A stretch of DNA of 64,000 bases from Lolium rigidum (taxonomy: Eukaryota > Streptophyta > Magnoliopsida > Poales > Poaceae). Both the position numbers and the translations under genes were made by a program. Location of the stretch: positions 349,321,484 to 349,385,483 of the forward strand of contig NC_061508.1 in the NCBI RefSeq assembly GCF_022539505.1. Reading direction: 5' to 3'. The notes below the pieces were generated by a model that saw only the letters and a program-made list of their open reading frames with translations, did no database searches and was not told the origin of the DNA. This document shows, in pieces, positions 1 to 12,870 of the stretch (the stretch's first letter is position 1; each line of letters starts with the position of its first letter).

Positions 1-640
1 GTTAAGTCGTTCCTGAGCGTTAGATGGAAAATAGATGATGGATGTGAGGCCTCAGGGCACGCTGTGCCCTGCCTCTGTCAGGGCACCGGATCCCAGTCCT
101 AATTATATGTCCTTTTGAGTCTACGAAGTTCTCCGAAAGTCAAAAATACGAATACGAGTTTTTTCTTCCCTGTAGGGTTAATAATACAAATAAAGGGGAT
201 CTTTTAGAAAAATCCCCCCAAATTATTCTAAATCAGGATTAAACCCACTTATATGAATCAATTATCATGGAATATGTCACAATAAACTACAAAGCACATA
301 CATGCATTTTATATATATGGCATGCATGCATCATACACACACCTAATAATGTTTGAAAGTGGTACCAACATACACTTTTGAATTCTTTACCTTCCACCTA
401 GTTTTCGCTCAAGTAAAGCTTATATTCACTATTGTTATGATTTTCTAGTAACTCGTGTTGATATCTTTATTCACTCTACATGATTTCGACCAATACTCCA
501 CCAGGGTTCGGTATTTGCACCGTCCGCGTAGCCACAAGGGCTAAACCACCGCCAAGAAATAAAGGTTGTTGCTCATTGCGCCGAGCTCTGCCTATGATGT
601 CGCCAGAAGAGATAACTTTGTTGACACACTCTGTGGCACT
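1..640. other. Intergenic, no gene seen
   Basis: AT-rich sequence with a short alternating ATGC/AT stretch near 300-335. No reading frame here resembles a known protein. The open frames starting near 480 run into the GC-rich transposon that begins at 641 and look like chance frames in GC-rich DNA. Confidence 0.5.
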
Positions 641-3114
641 GAGCATCTCCAGTCGCGTCCCCCAAACCGTCCCCCAAAGCGATTTGGGGCGCGCCGGACA
701 AAAAAAGCGTTCCAGCCGCGTCCCCCAAAGCCCATTTTTGTCCGGCGCGGCCCGATACGGTGTCCGGCGCCCCGAGCCCGTCCCCGTCCCACAGGGGACG
801 CTCCGGGGACGCCGGACACAACGAAGCGAGGCCAACCGACGCGGGCCCGACGCGTCAGCGGCACAGGGAAAAATCGTCGCACACTCCCGCCAAATCCCGC
901 CGCTCCCGCCAAATCGCGCCTATACCGGCGCGCACGAGGCCTCCCAAAACATATCCCGCCGATTTCTTTCTCCTATCCCGCCGATTTCTTTCTCCCTCCC
1001 GCCGTCCACCCGCCGCCGCTACCCTCTCCCCATTCCATGGCGCCGCCGACAGCCCCCAAAAGATGGCGAAGAAAGCGGCCAAGAAGCCGCCGGGCAATGC
1101 GAAGCGCCGTTCGCGAAGCCGCGGAAGGCGCCGGCTCCGAAGAAGAAGCTCGAAGGAATGACCGACGATCAATGGCAGCAAGATTGCTCGCGCCGGAAGC
1201 CGTCGACGTTGGAGCGGAAAGGACGGAGGGCGGTGGAGCGGGAGAAGAAGGCTCGGGCGGCGCGCCGGCCACCGGCACGTAATGGCCGGGTGTATCGCCG
1301 CCACCAACGCGAGCCCATGGAGTACGTCCATGCCGGTGTACGTTCCGGGACTGATCTCTCCGTCGCAAGCCGCCTTCTACAACGACGGCCCCTCCGCCAC
1401 TCCCGGGTGCGTGACGCCTAACTTGTCGCCGCACTACCGGGATGCGCTGCCGCACGGCGGCTTCAACCCCAACAACCTCTACTCCCCGGCGTACGAGCAG
1501 CGCGAGCCGGGACCCGGTCCGGACGGCGACCCTTTCACCGGCCGCGGGGTCCGCTCGAATACGACGGCGCCGGTGCTGAGGAGGACGACGGGGTTGAGGA
1601 GGAGGACGTCGAGGAAGAGGAGGGGGTGGAGGACGACGAGGAGGACGACGATGAGGACGAAGAGGGCGGCGAGGAAGAGGACGACGAGGGTGCCGGTGAC
1701 GATGATCTCGTGGAGGTAGACGCGGACGGCGTGAGGACGAAGAAGAAGAAGAAGAAGAAGAAGAAGCCGTCGGGCACACGAGGCCCGAAGTGGACGCCTC
1801 TGGAAGATTGTTGTCTGTGCGAGTCGTGGGCGACGGTGAGCCATGACTCCATCATCGGCGCCAACCAAAAAGGCGGGAAGTACCGGGCGAGGATCAAGGC
1901 CGAGTTCGATGAGCGCAAGCTCATCAACGGCGACTACGAGGAAGGTGTCAATGAAGAGGAGCCAAAAGGCAATGTCGACGCGATGGGCCATCATCCGGGC
2001 GTCGGTGAACGCCTTCCATGGGTACCATCGGGACTTAGAGACCGGAGGCGAGAGCGGCGCCGACGCCGCCTAGCCGGTACGACTCGTTTCTTCCATAATC
2101 CGTAGCGCCTACATTGTGTTCGATGAAATGACTCTGCTTCCTTTGGTTAGTTTGATCGGGCCATGGATTTGTACGCGAAGAACTCGGAAGGTCACAAGTC
2201 TTTCGTGCTCATGCATTGCTATGGCAAGCTCAAAATGAATGAGAAATGGCGGCCGACGCGCTTGTCGATCTCCAAGGGGAAGGACGCCATTGATCCGGAC
2301 GCGCCGCCGGCAACTTCGACAGGGCGTCCCTACGGCAACAAGGCTGCCAAGGCCGCCTTGGCCGACGCTGCGTCGTGCCGAGAAGACGCATGCGTCGATC
2401 ACGAAATGCCTCGCCGACGTCTCCTCGACCTTTCTCTCCCGCGACAAAAAGACCGACCAAAGGTGGGCCGAGCTGCTCAAGAGGCAAGAGGAGAAGCTGG
2501 AGCTCAAGAAACGCAGGGACGACATGTCCCTGCTGAGAATGTCGACAGAGGGAATGTCTCCCCGGACGCGAGCGGCGCACAACTTCTTCAAAGGCCAGAT
2601 CCTCGACGACATCGAAGCCAAAATGGCGGCGGCGGACGCGGCGGCCCCGGCGGCGGCATCGGCATCGGCGGCGGCGGCAGCGCAGCAAGAGCAGGCCGAC
2701 GCGTCTTCTACTGCTACACCTGCGTCGGCCTCTGCGTCGGCGACGGAGCAGACGCACCATGCACAGGAACAGGCGGATCGCGACGAGGTCGTCGTGCTCG
2801 ACGGGCCTGCGTCGACTCAGGATACGACGCCGTCGCCCAACCCCTTCCCCTTCTTCTAATTTGCATGCACCACCGGTCTGTAATATGATCGCGCGCCCGG
2901 TACTTTGATCGATCGCCGCTACTCCGATCGCGACGAATCGGCGGGAACGATCTCTTTTGAATGCATCTATTTGAATTTCTGATTGGGGGCGGCGTTTGGG
3001 GGACGCGGCTGGGGAGCGACGTCCCCCAAACGCGGCACGAATAAAACACGTCCCCCAAACGCTCGATCCGGCGCGGTTTGGGGGACGGTTTGGGGGACGT
3101 GACTGGAGATGCTC
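641..3114 (+). mobile_element. PIF/Harbinger element carrying only a Myb-like gene (element A)
   Basis: Terminal inverted repeats of about 38 bp match with one mismatch: the left starts GAGCATCTCCAGTCGCGTCC and the right is its reverse complement ending at 3114. The same ends bound the elements at 34029, 44889 and 50162 in this window. The element encodes the accessory Myb/SANT-like protein of PIF/Harbinger transposons but no DDE transposase, so it would depend on a transposase supplied elsewhere. The flanks (ACT on the left, TGA on the right) do not show the usual TTA/TAA duplication. Either the target site has mutated or the ends are a few bases off; CTGAGCA occurs at both edges. Confidence 0.8.
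1063..2859 (+). pseudogene. Harbinger Myb/SANT-like accessory protein, frameshifted
   Basis: Parts of one protein are spread over all three forward frames. They are, in order: a basic N-terminus (MAKKAAKKP at 1063, then PFAKPRKAPAPKKKLEGMT near 1105-1165), a segment with YVPGLISPSQAA near 1335-1365, an acidic Asp/Glu stretch at 1626-1730, a poly-Lys run, a SANT-like segment with PKWTPLEDCCLCESW near 1786-1830, and a C-terminal region with KCLADVSSTFL and QILDDIEAK, ending FPFF at 2859. This order is typical of the Myb-like ORF1 of Triticeae Harbinger elements, often labelled NAM-associated or GST-T3-like in databases. In family members ORF1 binds the transposon ends and helps the transposase. 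Frame changes near 1290, 1600, 1970 and 2330, some possibly introns (for example around 2074-2160), suggest decay. Confidence 0.7.
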
Positions 3115-3362
3115 TGAGCATAGCACGATATATGTTTGTACAATTAATTTCTTGATATTTTTTTGAATAGGGTTTAATTCTTTTTTATTAAAAAGTGTTA
3201 GTCAAGAGTTGAGAGCAACATTTTGGCTCCTATCTTTGAAGGAGCTCGAAGCTTTGAAAATAAAAATCCAAAATGATATTTAATAGTTTTTAGAAAATAT
3301 GAATTGTCGTGTGGTCACATATAGATATTTCCTACGTAGCTGCATTTTTTCATTACATACTA

Positions 3363-3775
3363 CTCCCTCCGTTCCTTTCTATAGTACCTATTGTTTTTTG
3401 GCACGGAAATTAGCGCAAGCAAATTTATTGACACAAAACCCCCAGCGCTATTTGAGAGAGAAAAAAAGGAAACTGGAAACAGATCGGAGACGTGATCTGC
3501 TCCCTACGCGGCCTACTCCTTCCTAATCTCACGTGATCTGTATTTGCTATTTCCTTAACAGACGCGTGTGTGATCTACTCCTTCCTAATCTCACGTCCAA
3601 ATTTTCTCTATGTGATTGCATACCAAATTTTCTCAACGTGAACAGATTCGTTCCAGATTTTCTGGACGGAAACAAATCGGTGGAAGGGGTTATTTGCAAA
3701 AAAACACAGCTTTTCTCTTATATTCTGAAACAATTGCGAAAAAATAATAGGCATTATAGAAAGAAACAGAGGGAG
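3363..3775. mobile_element. Stowaway-type (Tc1/Mariner) MITE
   Basis: The left end begins CTCCCTCCGTTCCTTTCTAT and the right end is its imperfect reverse complement (ATAGAAAGAAACAGAGGGAG). Both are flanked by TA (3361-3362 and 3776-3777), the Stowaway target duplication. It is non-coding and about 413 bp long, somewhat long for the family. It lies about 250 bp upstream of the RPL9 promoter motifs. Confidence 0.85.
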
Positions 3776-4020
3776 TACATTATATTCCTACACAAAATCA
3801 CAAAATTGTGTCTCTAAAAAACTTGATTTTGCTCCAGACATTTGTTTTTATTATACCATAGAAGGAACTTTTTTTTTGATAAAAATAGTTTTACAAGCCA
3901 AACAACTATATGAGTTGGTATAAGTTTTCAATTTTTGTTGAAATTTGAAGTAAAATTCCAGTTTTCGATTTTTTAGAACAAGCTATAATTGTTTTGGAGA
4001 AAAAAGAGCTAATATGTCCT

Positions 4021-4220
4021 GGGCTGGAAAAGAAAATACTGGGCCTACTCAGGCCCATATCCAACCCAGGACCACCCCATTCCCTCTCCCTCCGGAGACA
4101 AAACCCTAGCAACCCCAGTTATATAGCGATCGCATCCTCCTCGCGCCGCCGCCGCTGCTCAGAACACCCACCCCACCCGCCGCCGGAGAAGAAGAGGAAG
4201 AGCAGCCAAGTCCGTCCAAG
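4021..4220 (+). promoter_or_regulatory. RPL9 promoter and 5' leader with site II and telo-box motifs
   Basis: Two site II elements in opposite orientation (TGGGCC at 4040-4045 and GGCCCA at 4052-4057) are followed by a telo-box (AAACCCTAG at 4101-4109) about 110 bp before the start codon. Site II plus telo-box is a known signature of plant ribosomal protein genes, where TCP and telo-box-binding factors act in dividing cells. No convincing TATA box is placed, though TTATATAG occurs at 4119. The function is inferred from the motifs and the gene downstream. Confidence 0.65.
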
Positions 4221-5848
<1,628 letters not shown>

Positions 5849-6599
5849 AAGTGATGATCTGCAACCCCTTTGTAGCTGGTAGCCGAAACTGTTCTAGAGG
5901 GTATCCAGAACCAACATTCTGTGCTGGTTTTTCTTTTTTTGAGTGGATCACAAGTTCATTACAATTTGCACTTGATTTTTCAGAGATGCTATGTATCTGG
6001 GGAAGGTGTTTGTTCCTTTTCGTTTGTGAGATGTTCCTTATCCTGGTTGATAAGACCTATTATATATGCTATTTGCTCGACTCCATTTGTTTTGCTTTCT
6101 TACTGGTGCGTAATCTTGTTTTGGCTCCATTCTTGTACGATTCTTGGATGCAATTTGTCTGTTGCTTTGAGGCCATTTGTTTTTAGCAATATGCTAAGAT
6201 GGGCTTGAATGGCATAAATAGTCCAGGAAAAATGACACAGAAACCATTTAAGGAAAGAATGCGCGGACATGAAATATAAAGGATCTATACATACGCCATT
6301 TTTCATCATTGTAACTGTACGACACAATGATCCCAGTCATGGGTAGCTGCAAAGTGCAGCACACGACAGGATCATGCATCATACTGGGATCGTGTCAGTT
6401 GCCATGAAATAGCAGTAACAATGCAAGGTGACGCGAAGATTTCAAATAGTTCAGTAGTTCAGGAAACAGATGCAACGTTAAGGGTTTCTGAAGATTTCAA
6501 GTAACTACATATCCACTGGACAGCAGATCAAGCATGCATGCAGCATATATACACCAAATTGACAGCGTAACCAAACAACACTGAATTTCATCCACCTTC
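5849..6599. other. Shared 3' flank of RPL9 and FPG1
   Basis: About 750 bp between the stop codons of two convergent genes. It must hold both 3' untranslated regions and poly(A) sites. It is AT-rich, with no further gene or clear repeat. Confidence 0.6.
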
Positions 6600-9500
6600 C
6601 TACTGATACTTGACAGGCTTGGTCTTCTTCCTTGAAGATGTTCTTGCAACGCCATGGTCTGATACCCTGTGCACAGCCACACTAGGTTCGACTAAGCCAT
6701 GATCATTGTTGCCAGTGGCACCAGCTCCGTCTGATTCAACAGTCTTGACATTGTTTTTGCTGCCATGTTCAATGCTTGGTTTCTTCTTGGCACCAGCAAT
6801 TTCCCCTGTTTTCCTTGAGGGAGCACTTGCGTCATCCTTGCTTTGCTGTCCCCTGGCAGCTCTGGATGTAGCCACTCTCTTTCTTGGCTTCAGATCATCA
6901 TCATCTCCATCTGCCCCGACTTCCTTGGCGCCACCATCCTCGCTCACTTGCACTGGGTTAGTTTTTCTGGAAGGAGGCTTTCCCCTGGCAGCCCTGGATA
7001 CGGCCACTCTCTTTCTTGGCTTCGGATCATCATCATCATCTCCATCTTCCCCTGCTTCCTTTGCGACACCATCGTTGCTCACTTGCCCTGGGTCAGCCAC
7101 TACCGCTTTGGTTCCAGTCAGCTTCTGCAGTTGTGGGACATACGCAGTAGTCTGTAGACAGGGCAAATCAGAGGGTTAGATAGATTTAGGATGGTACAAG
7201 GTATAGCAATAAAGTGGTATACTGCTCACCCTGCCACCAGCTGTTATGAATTCAATTTTCTTTCCTGCAATAACCAGAAATTTGATAAATCCAAAGGAAA
7301 ATGAAAAGCTAACAATGGTTAAGAGATCTCATAACATGACAACTGATATTCTAGTACTTCCTGCAATAAAGGCGTGACCAATTTTTTCGAAAAAAAGCAG
7401 GTGCCCAATTTTATTCAGGAATCAAGAAAACTCTAAAAGGAAGTTGAGGATAAACTCACCATCAACTTTACCAGGCTTTTTGCCCCAGCGGTGATGAAAC
7501 AACCATTCAATGGGAAAGCGGTCAGAATCAGCATCAACATCGACAGCATATTTCACAACCTAACAGTTTTGTTGGTCAAAACACGAGTGTTCTGTGAGAC
7601 TACATACAACACAGTTACTCAAAACAATGTCAAGTTAGAGTAACCTCTTGGATGCTTTGGTGTAGTGCTTCACAACTCTCCCTTGTTAGGCTTGAAGCAA
7701 TCTGTAACGGATGGATTCTCGACTGCAAAGAATACATGAACTCTGTCACAGCCAAGCAACAATGCAACACAACAAGTGCAGACGATGCAGTAGTTCTATT
7801 TATCGAACAGCAACAGCTTTATCTCTAAGGCGTGTTAGCCACAATTGTTAGGGATAAGACCAGATCGGTTCAGGTACATGTCATGGCTATTTGTACTTTT
7901 ATTGAATTATTAGTTGTGGCAAGCAATGAATAAAATCGCCCATGAGGCATCTAACAATCAATGATAGGTGTCCAGAACTCGGTCGCCAGGCCCATATGTT
8001 TCCAGGTTCATAACAAGTTTAAAGCTCAAGTGATGCATTTCATGTCAGCCTAATTTTCTGTAATAATACCTGGTAAAGCACTTCATCTGCAATCCAATTA
8101 CCAATGCCTGATACAAAGCTCTGCTCATTTGAAAAAACAAGATGTCACAAGTACGGTACTATCATGATAAGAAAATATTACAAGAAGTTAATTATGCATT
8201 TCATAGGAAAAATTAATTGAGACGAGAACTTCTATCCACTCGGTAACAATCACCTGATCAAGTAAAAGAGCTTTTATTCCAATCTTCTTCTTTCTCAGTG
8301 ATTCCACAAAATTGTCAACAGACATCGGCTCAAAGAGAGCATCTGGACCTAGCTCAGAAATTGGGGGTACAGTTTCAGGCTGCGAACAATACTTGAGAGT
8401 GAGGAAACCTGTACAGCATTGATAGAGGGAAGTATTTCCACATAATTTACAAGAACTTGCGATGCACCTACATCATCAAACAACCGAACTCTTGCAAAGC
8501 GCCTCTTATCAGTGAATGAAAACTCCAAGCCATCATCAAGCTGTAAAGTATGTATAATAAAGAGGTTAGGCACATCAAAGTTCAAAACCAACTTGAGGCG
8601 AGCCATGACTCCCAGCGTAAATGGGTTTGACAACCCATGGAAAACTCCAAGCCATGTCTCCTGACTATCCATCTTCTGGAAGGACTAACCAGACAGAAAT
8701 TCCAGAGTCAGCCACTTATAAATGAGATGGATTGTTTCATGACAAGGGAGTTAAGTGCCAGCCACAAGGTGCTAACTATAGTCCTTGCAAATGAGCCAGA
8801 AACTCCATATCCTATTTGCCATCATTTGATGGAACACACCTAGTTCTGTCAAGCGAGCGATGTACATTAAAACTTCTCTGTTCATGGGCTTCTTAAAGTG
8901 ATAGGCAATGAGCACAGTGGACGATGTGTTCACTAGGCTTGTTTTGATTAAAATTGGAAGATGTAGGCGATTGTAACAGGACACATCCTGCTTACTCACA
9001 CTCACAGCTATTCTACAATTAACCTATAAAAAAGTTTGCACGAACATGGCTTCTATATCGTCTCCTGAACTAATCCATAATCCATCAATCTCTACAAGCA
9101 AGACCACTAAATAAGCCACATTGCCACGGATAATGGCACATTGAAACAAAATGGAAAATAATCTGTCATATTGCGTTTGGGCTCCTGACCTCGACGAAAA
9201 ACTTGGAGTACTTGGAGGGCCACTCGTCCGTGGACTTGACGGCTGATCTGCAACCATCCGTAAGCTTCGTCAGTTGTTGCAATCTTACAGGTATAGTATC
9301 GTAGCAAAAAAAAAAAACGTGATCATAAGGTTGAGATAATGAGGCGGGAAATGAGCACTCGCCTCTTGTACTTTGTGACGGCGACACCCTTGATGTAGAT
9401 TGCACCTGCCATTCCTGCAACAACCGAGAACATGTTCATGTCAGCCCTCAGTGCTTGCCAAAGTCAATCCCCTTTCCCATCTCTTGGAAGAAATTAGGTC

Positions 9501-10114
9501 GTACAACAATCATCACAAGGTTATCGGCGGAGGAGCAATTAAGACAATACAAGGGATTTCTAGGGAGGGAGAATAGCTTAAATCATCGCCAATCAAGATA
9601 ATGTACATCCAGTGTTTAGCAAATTACAATAAAACAGCTCCCTTTGTCATAATATGAACATCTGTATGTATGTCCGTCTCTTTGAAGAAACTAATCGGCA
9701 TCTAGTAGTATTATATTTGAGGAATCACAATATGAGCATTCAAGCGAATTCGATTTAGCCACACACAAGAGAGATTCCTAGGGGCATTCAAACCTAAATC
9801 ATCGCCAACCAAGCTAGCAATGTAGGTCCTCCAGACCGAGACGGCGACTGAATACTAGTGCGTGGCGACGATAGTACGGAATACTGACCGAACTGGAAGG
9901 AGGGGAATGGCGGGGCGTCGAGCTGGAGCCAGAGGTTCTTGCCCCTCCTGCGCGCGGCGACGATGGTCCTGCCGACCATGGCGCGCTCGAAGGCGACGCG
10001 GTCGGATAGGACGACCTTGGTGTCGTCTGCGACGGCGCAGCGCGCGATGCGCCGGCCCACGCAGTGCGCCTCCAGCGCCCGCCGCGCCGCCTCCACCTCC
10101 GGCAGCTCCGGCAT
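6600..10114 (-). CDS. FPG1: Formamidopyrimidine-DNA glycosylase (plant FPG/MutM type), ten exons
   Basis: Base-excision repair enzyme that removes oxidised purines and cuts the abasic site. Exons (minus strand): 10114-9889, 9414-9363, 9247-9190, 8540-8472, 8379-8254, 8120-8070, 7722-7645, 7559-7460, 7264-7230 and 7151-6600; they join in frame to 448 residues. The N-terminus MPELPEVE supplies the catalytic Pro and Glu, and GRTIVAARRRGKNLWL the hairpin Lys. The H2TH region reads SFVSGIGNWIADEVLYQ. A zincless finger follows (KKIEFITAGGRTTAYVPQLQ) instead of a four-Cys zinc finger, as in plant FPG and NEIL1. The C-terminus is a long lysine-rich tail with a duplicated unit. Intron 2 uses a GC donor (see findings). 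The protein is longer than Arabidopsis FPG1 (about 390) because of the tail. It is probably functional and nuclear. Confidence 0.93.
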
Positions 10115-10512
10115 CGCCGCTCTCTCTCAAACGCACACGGGGCAGTCCGGTGCGAGACGGCGAACCGGGTCGTCCGACTCGAAAAGGTAAGTAGAGAAAA
10201 TAATCCCCCGTCCCGTTTGAGAAAAGAAAAAGAATCCCCATTTCGTTACGAGCGGCGCGACGGCGTCCTTGGTTACTTCGTCGGCCGCCGTCTAAAAAAT
10301 CCCCATTTCTCCACCGATCTTGTCGTCGCCGGCCAATACCCAGTTGCAGGTCCGGTCACCGGGTTGCCGAACTCGCTCCCGAATCCCGACGACGTCGGTG
10401 TGCACTTGTGCTCCGGAATCCCACGCCGGTACGCCGCTGTGCTCCCGAGTCCGACGGCGCCTCGCCGCTCCCCCTGTTCATCCACCCCGGAGGACTTGAG
10501 ATCTGTGCATCG
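10115..10512. promoter_or_regulatory. Bidirectional interval between FPG1 and F-box copy 1
   Basis: Only about 400 bp separates the FPG1 start codon (minus) from the F-box start codon (plus), so both promoters or 5' leaders share this space. It is GC-rich at both ends. Open frames crossing it start at weak upstream ATGs (for example 10408, in frame with the F-box gene), but the family N-terminus points to 10513. Confidence 0.5.
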
Positions 10513-12870
10513 ATGGAGCTGAGCTCGGGCTTCCCCCGGCGCTCCTCCCAGCAGCTGGGCCCAGCCAGCGGCGGGGAGGACCGCATCAGCGCCCTGGACG
10601 ACGACATGCTCCTCGGATGCTTCCGCGCGGCCGCGCGCACGGGCGGCCTCTCCCGCCGGTGGCGCGGCCTCTGGGCTAGCCTCCGCCACATCGTCTTCTG
10701 CGACGTCCCGTTCCCCTCGCTCGAAGCGGCGCTCGGCCGCGTCACTCGCCCCCCTCCGGGGCTTTCCCTCCTGGAGATCCGCGTCACGGACATGCAGCCC
10801 AGGCGCGACGCCGCCGGCGTCACCTCGCTCTTGTGCGCCGCCGCGCTGCTCGAGCCCAAGGAGCTAGTCTTGGCCCTCCCGTCGGGCTACATGGGCAATC
10901 TCTCGCCCTTGTTCTTCCTGCAGCTGCCAGACCACGTCAGGTTCCATGAACTCGAGACACTGTCCCTCTCGGGCTGCCACGTGCGCTTCGACTCCTTGCT
11001 CCCCTGCTGCCCACGCCTGCGCGTGCTAAGAGCAAGAACAATAGTATAGCCGGCGGTCGGCTATAACAATTCGCTTACATCATCTATAAATCGATTTATA
11101 CATAGCGATGTACAATAGTAAGCTATAAAAGTGTAGTACTTTTACAATACATGGCCCACCTTTTAGTCTCACATAGTGCCTAGGAGCACGTGCTTAGTAG
11201 CCTGGCTATTAGATAGTAGCCCACTTCTCTTCTCTCTCCTAATCTCTCTCCTCCAACTAAGCAAACTTATAATATTTTATCTCTTATAGCCAGCTGACTG
11301 TACCTTATTGTACTTGCTCTAAGGCTAAAGTTCAATGACCGTTGGGGCCACTACAGCATCAGAACCTTCATGTCACTCCACTCCACGTCGCTGCAAGAGC
11401 TTTGTGTGGATGTCGAGAACGTAAGCATAGATACCGTCGACCTTGTTGCTCCCGAGCTTAAGAAATTGACAGTGTCCTTGAAGGCTTTTCGGGAGATCAA
11501 CATCTCTATCTTGGCACCAATGGTTGAGAAGCTCTCATGGAAATGCTCCTACTCCTTTATTAACTTTGGTCCTTGGAGAATTGCAAAGTTGTGGCTGCAG
11601 AAGGCGGAGAGACAAGGAGAGCTCCCTTCATTGCTCATCCATGCCCGCATTGTGCGTGTCGTTTCCCTCAATTTACCGAGCTCCAACTAAACTAAATTTT
11701 GTGGAGTGATATATATTTTCCCAAATTAACGTTTCAGAGCTCGTCCATTGTTCATGGTGAAGCGGAGAACTCTACGCAAGAGATAGAGAAACATATGCTC
11801 GCAAAGTTCTCTGTTTTGGAGCTACATCTCAGGCCAAAGGGACATGCTTTTGGAGCATTCATGTTTCATCTCCTTGGGATGAATCGGTTTTTTAGGGCCA
11901 CGCAGAGGCTCAAGGTTGTCCTACAGAGATCCGCGGTAATTCTTTGCTCTTTGCTCTGATTATATATCTCAATAGTACATTGTCTAGTAATTAATTAACA
12001 CGGTATAGTTTTTGGTTTTAGTTGAAGCAAGAATGCCCACTAGATTGTGCTTGTGACCACCCGGACTGGAGATCCCAAACTAGTTCCTTGACCGCTCTCG
12101 AAGAAGTGGAGATCAATGGCTTTCAAGGACACGATCATGAGATCGATTTCTTGAAACTGATATTCAAATGTGCACCGATGCTTAAAAGAATGATTGTGCG
12201 TTTCTCACATGAGGTCTTATATCCTGATCATCATGGATGCACACAAATACGAAACATCTTCAGGGAATATTCTTCTGTGGAATGCTATCTTTATCTTAGC
12301 TCTGGTGAGTAACTAAGTATGTGTTCTGCGTGCAACATGGATATAATTGCTAGTTAGCTAATTATGCCTATTGCTGACATTATGTGCGCAAACCCGCATA
12401 TTTTAATCAAAAAGAGAAGCTGAATGGTGGAGTGGGTGGCACAAAATAAATTCGAAAATTTGTATGCAGAATTACCTTAGGTTCTCTTTTGTCTTGGTCA
12501 ATCTCTAGGCTGATTATACCCTTCTCTTGGGCATCTGCATTTAGTATAGTAAAAGGACAATTTTGCAGATTACCTGAAGTTAGTTGTCTTATCTGAATTT
12601 CCTTGACATTCATGTTTGGCACAAGGTATTTAGTTCTAGTTAGATTTCGTTCAGTAAATATTGTACTATTTCCTTCTGCTTTCAGCATATATTGTACTAT
12701 TTCTTTCTGCTGTCAGCATATATTGCATTTTATTGCAAGTCAGGACAGCCTTTACAAGTATAATAACTCCACATGTGCACGTTGTCATATTGACTGGAAA
12801 TGGTTTCAATTTTCCTCCAGCCTCCGCTGCAGGTTTAGTGCATGGCAGCGACGGCTTCCCATCAACATGA
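10513..12870 (+). pseudogene. F-box/FBD gene copy 1, exon 1 disrupted by a MITE
   Basis: Substrate-receptor type F-box protein expected to work in SCF ubiquitin ligases. Four exons match copy 2: 10513-11651 (containing the MITE 11030-11319), 11738-11935, 12022-12304 and 12833-12870. The F-box lies near residues 20-60 (EDRISALDDDMLLG to SRRWRGLWASL). A leucine-rich stretch and an FBD-like region (LEEVEINGFQGHDHEIDFLK) follow, and exon 4 gives GLVHGSDGFPST. Subtracting the 290-bp MITE and its TAA duplication leaves exon 1 divisible by three, with the reading continuing RLRVL-R-LKFNDRW. With the MITE present, translation stops at 11049 after about 178 residues. The F-box start is slightly divergent (one Leu-Pro pair is replaced). 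It was a normal gene until a recent insertion; a truncated F-box-only product remains possible. Confidence 0.85.
11030..11319. mobile_element. Tourist-like MITE inside F-box copy 1 exon 1
   Basis: The ends are inverted: the left starts GAGCAAGAACAATAGTATAG and the right ends TACCTTATTGTACTTGCTC. They are flanked by TAA at 11027-11029 and 11320-11322, the three-base duplication of PIF/Harbinger MITEs. It is 290 bp and non-coding. Removing it restores the host reading frame exactly, so it inserted into a working exon. Confidence 0.9.

Noticed and set aside
476..1421. Long overlapping open frames on both strands in the first kilobase, as separate genes
   Set aside because: They cross the left end of the Harbinger element and arise from GC-rich composition. 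Only the segments matching the Myb-like protein are kept.
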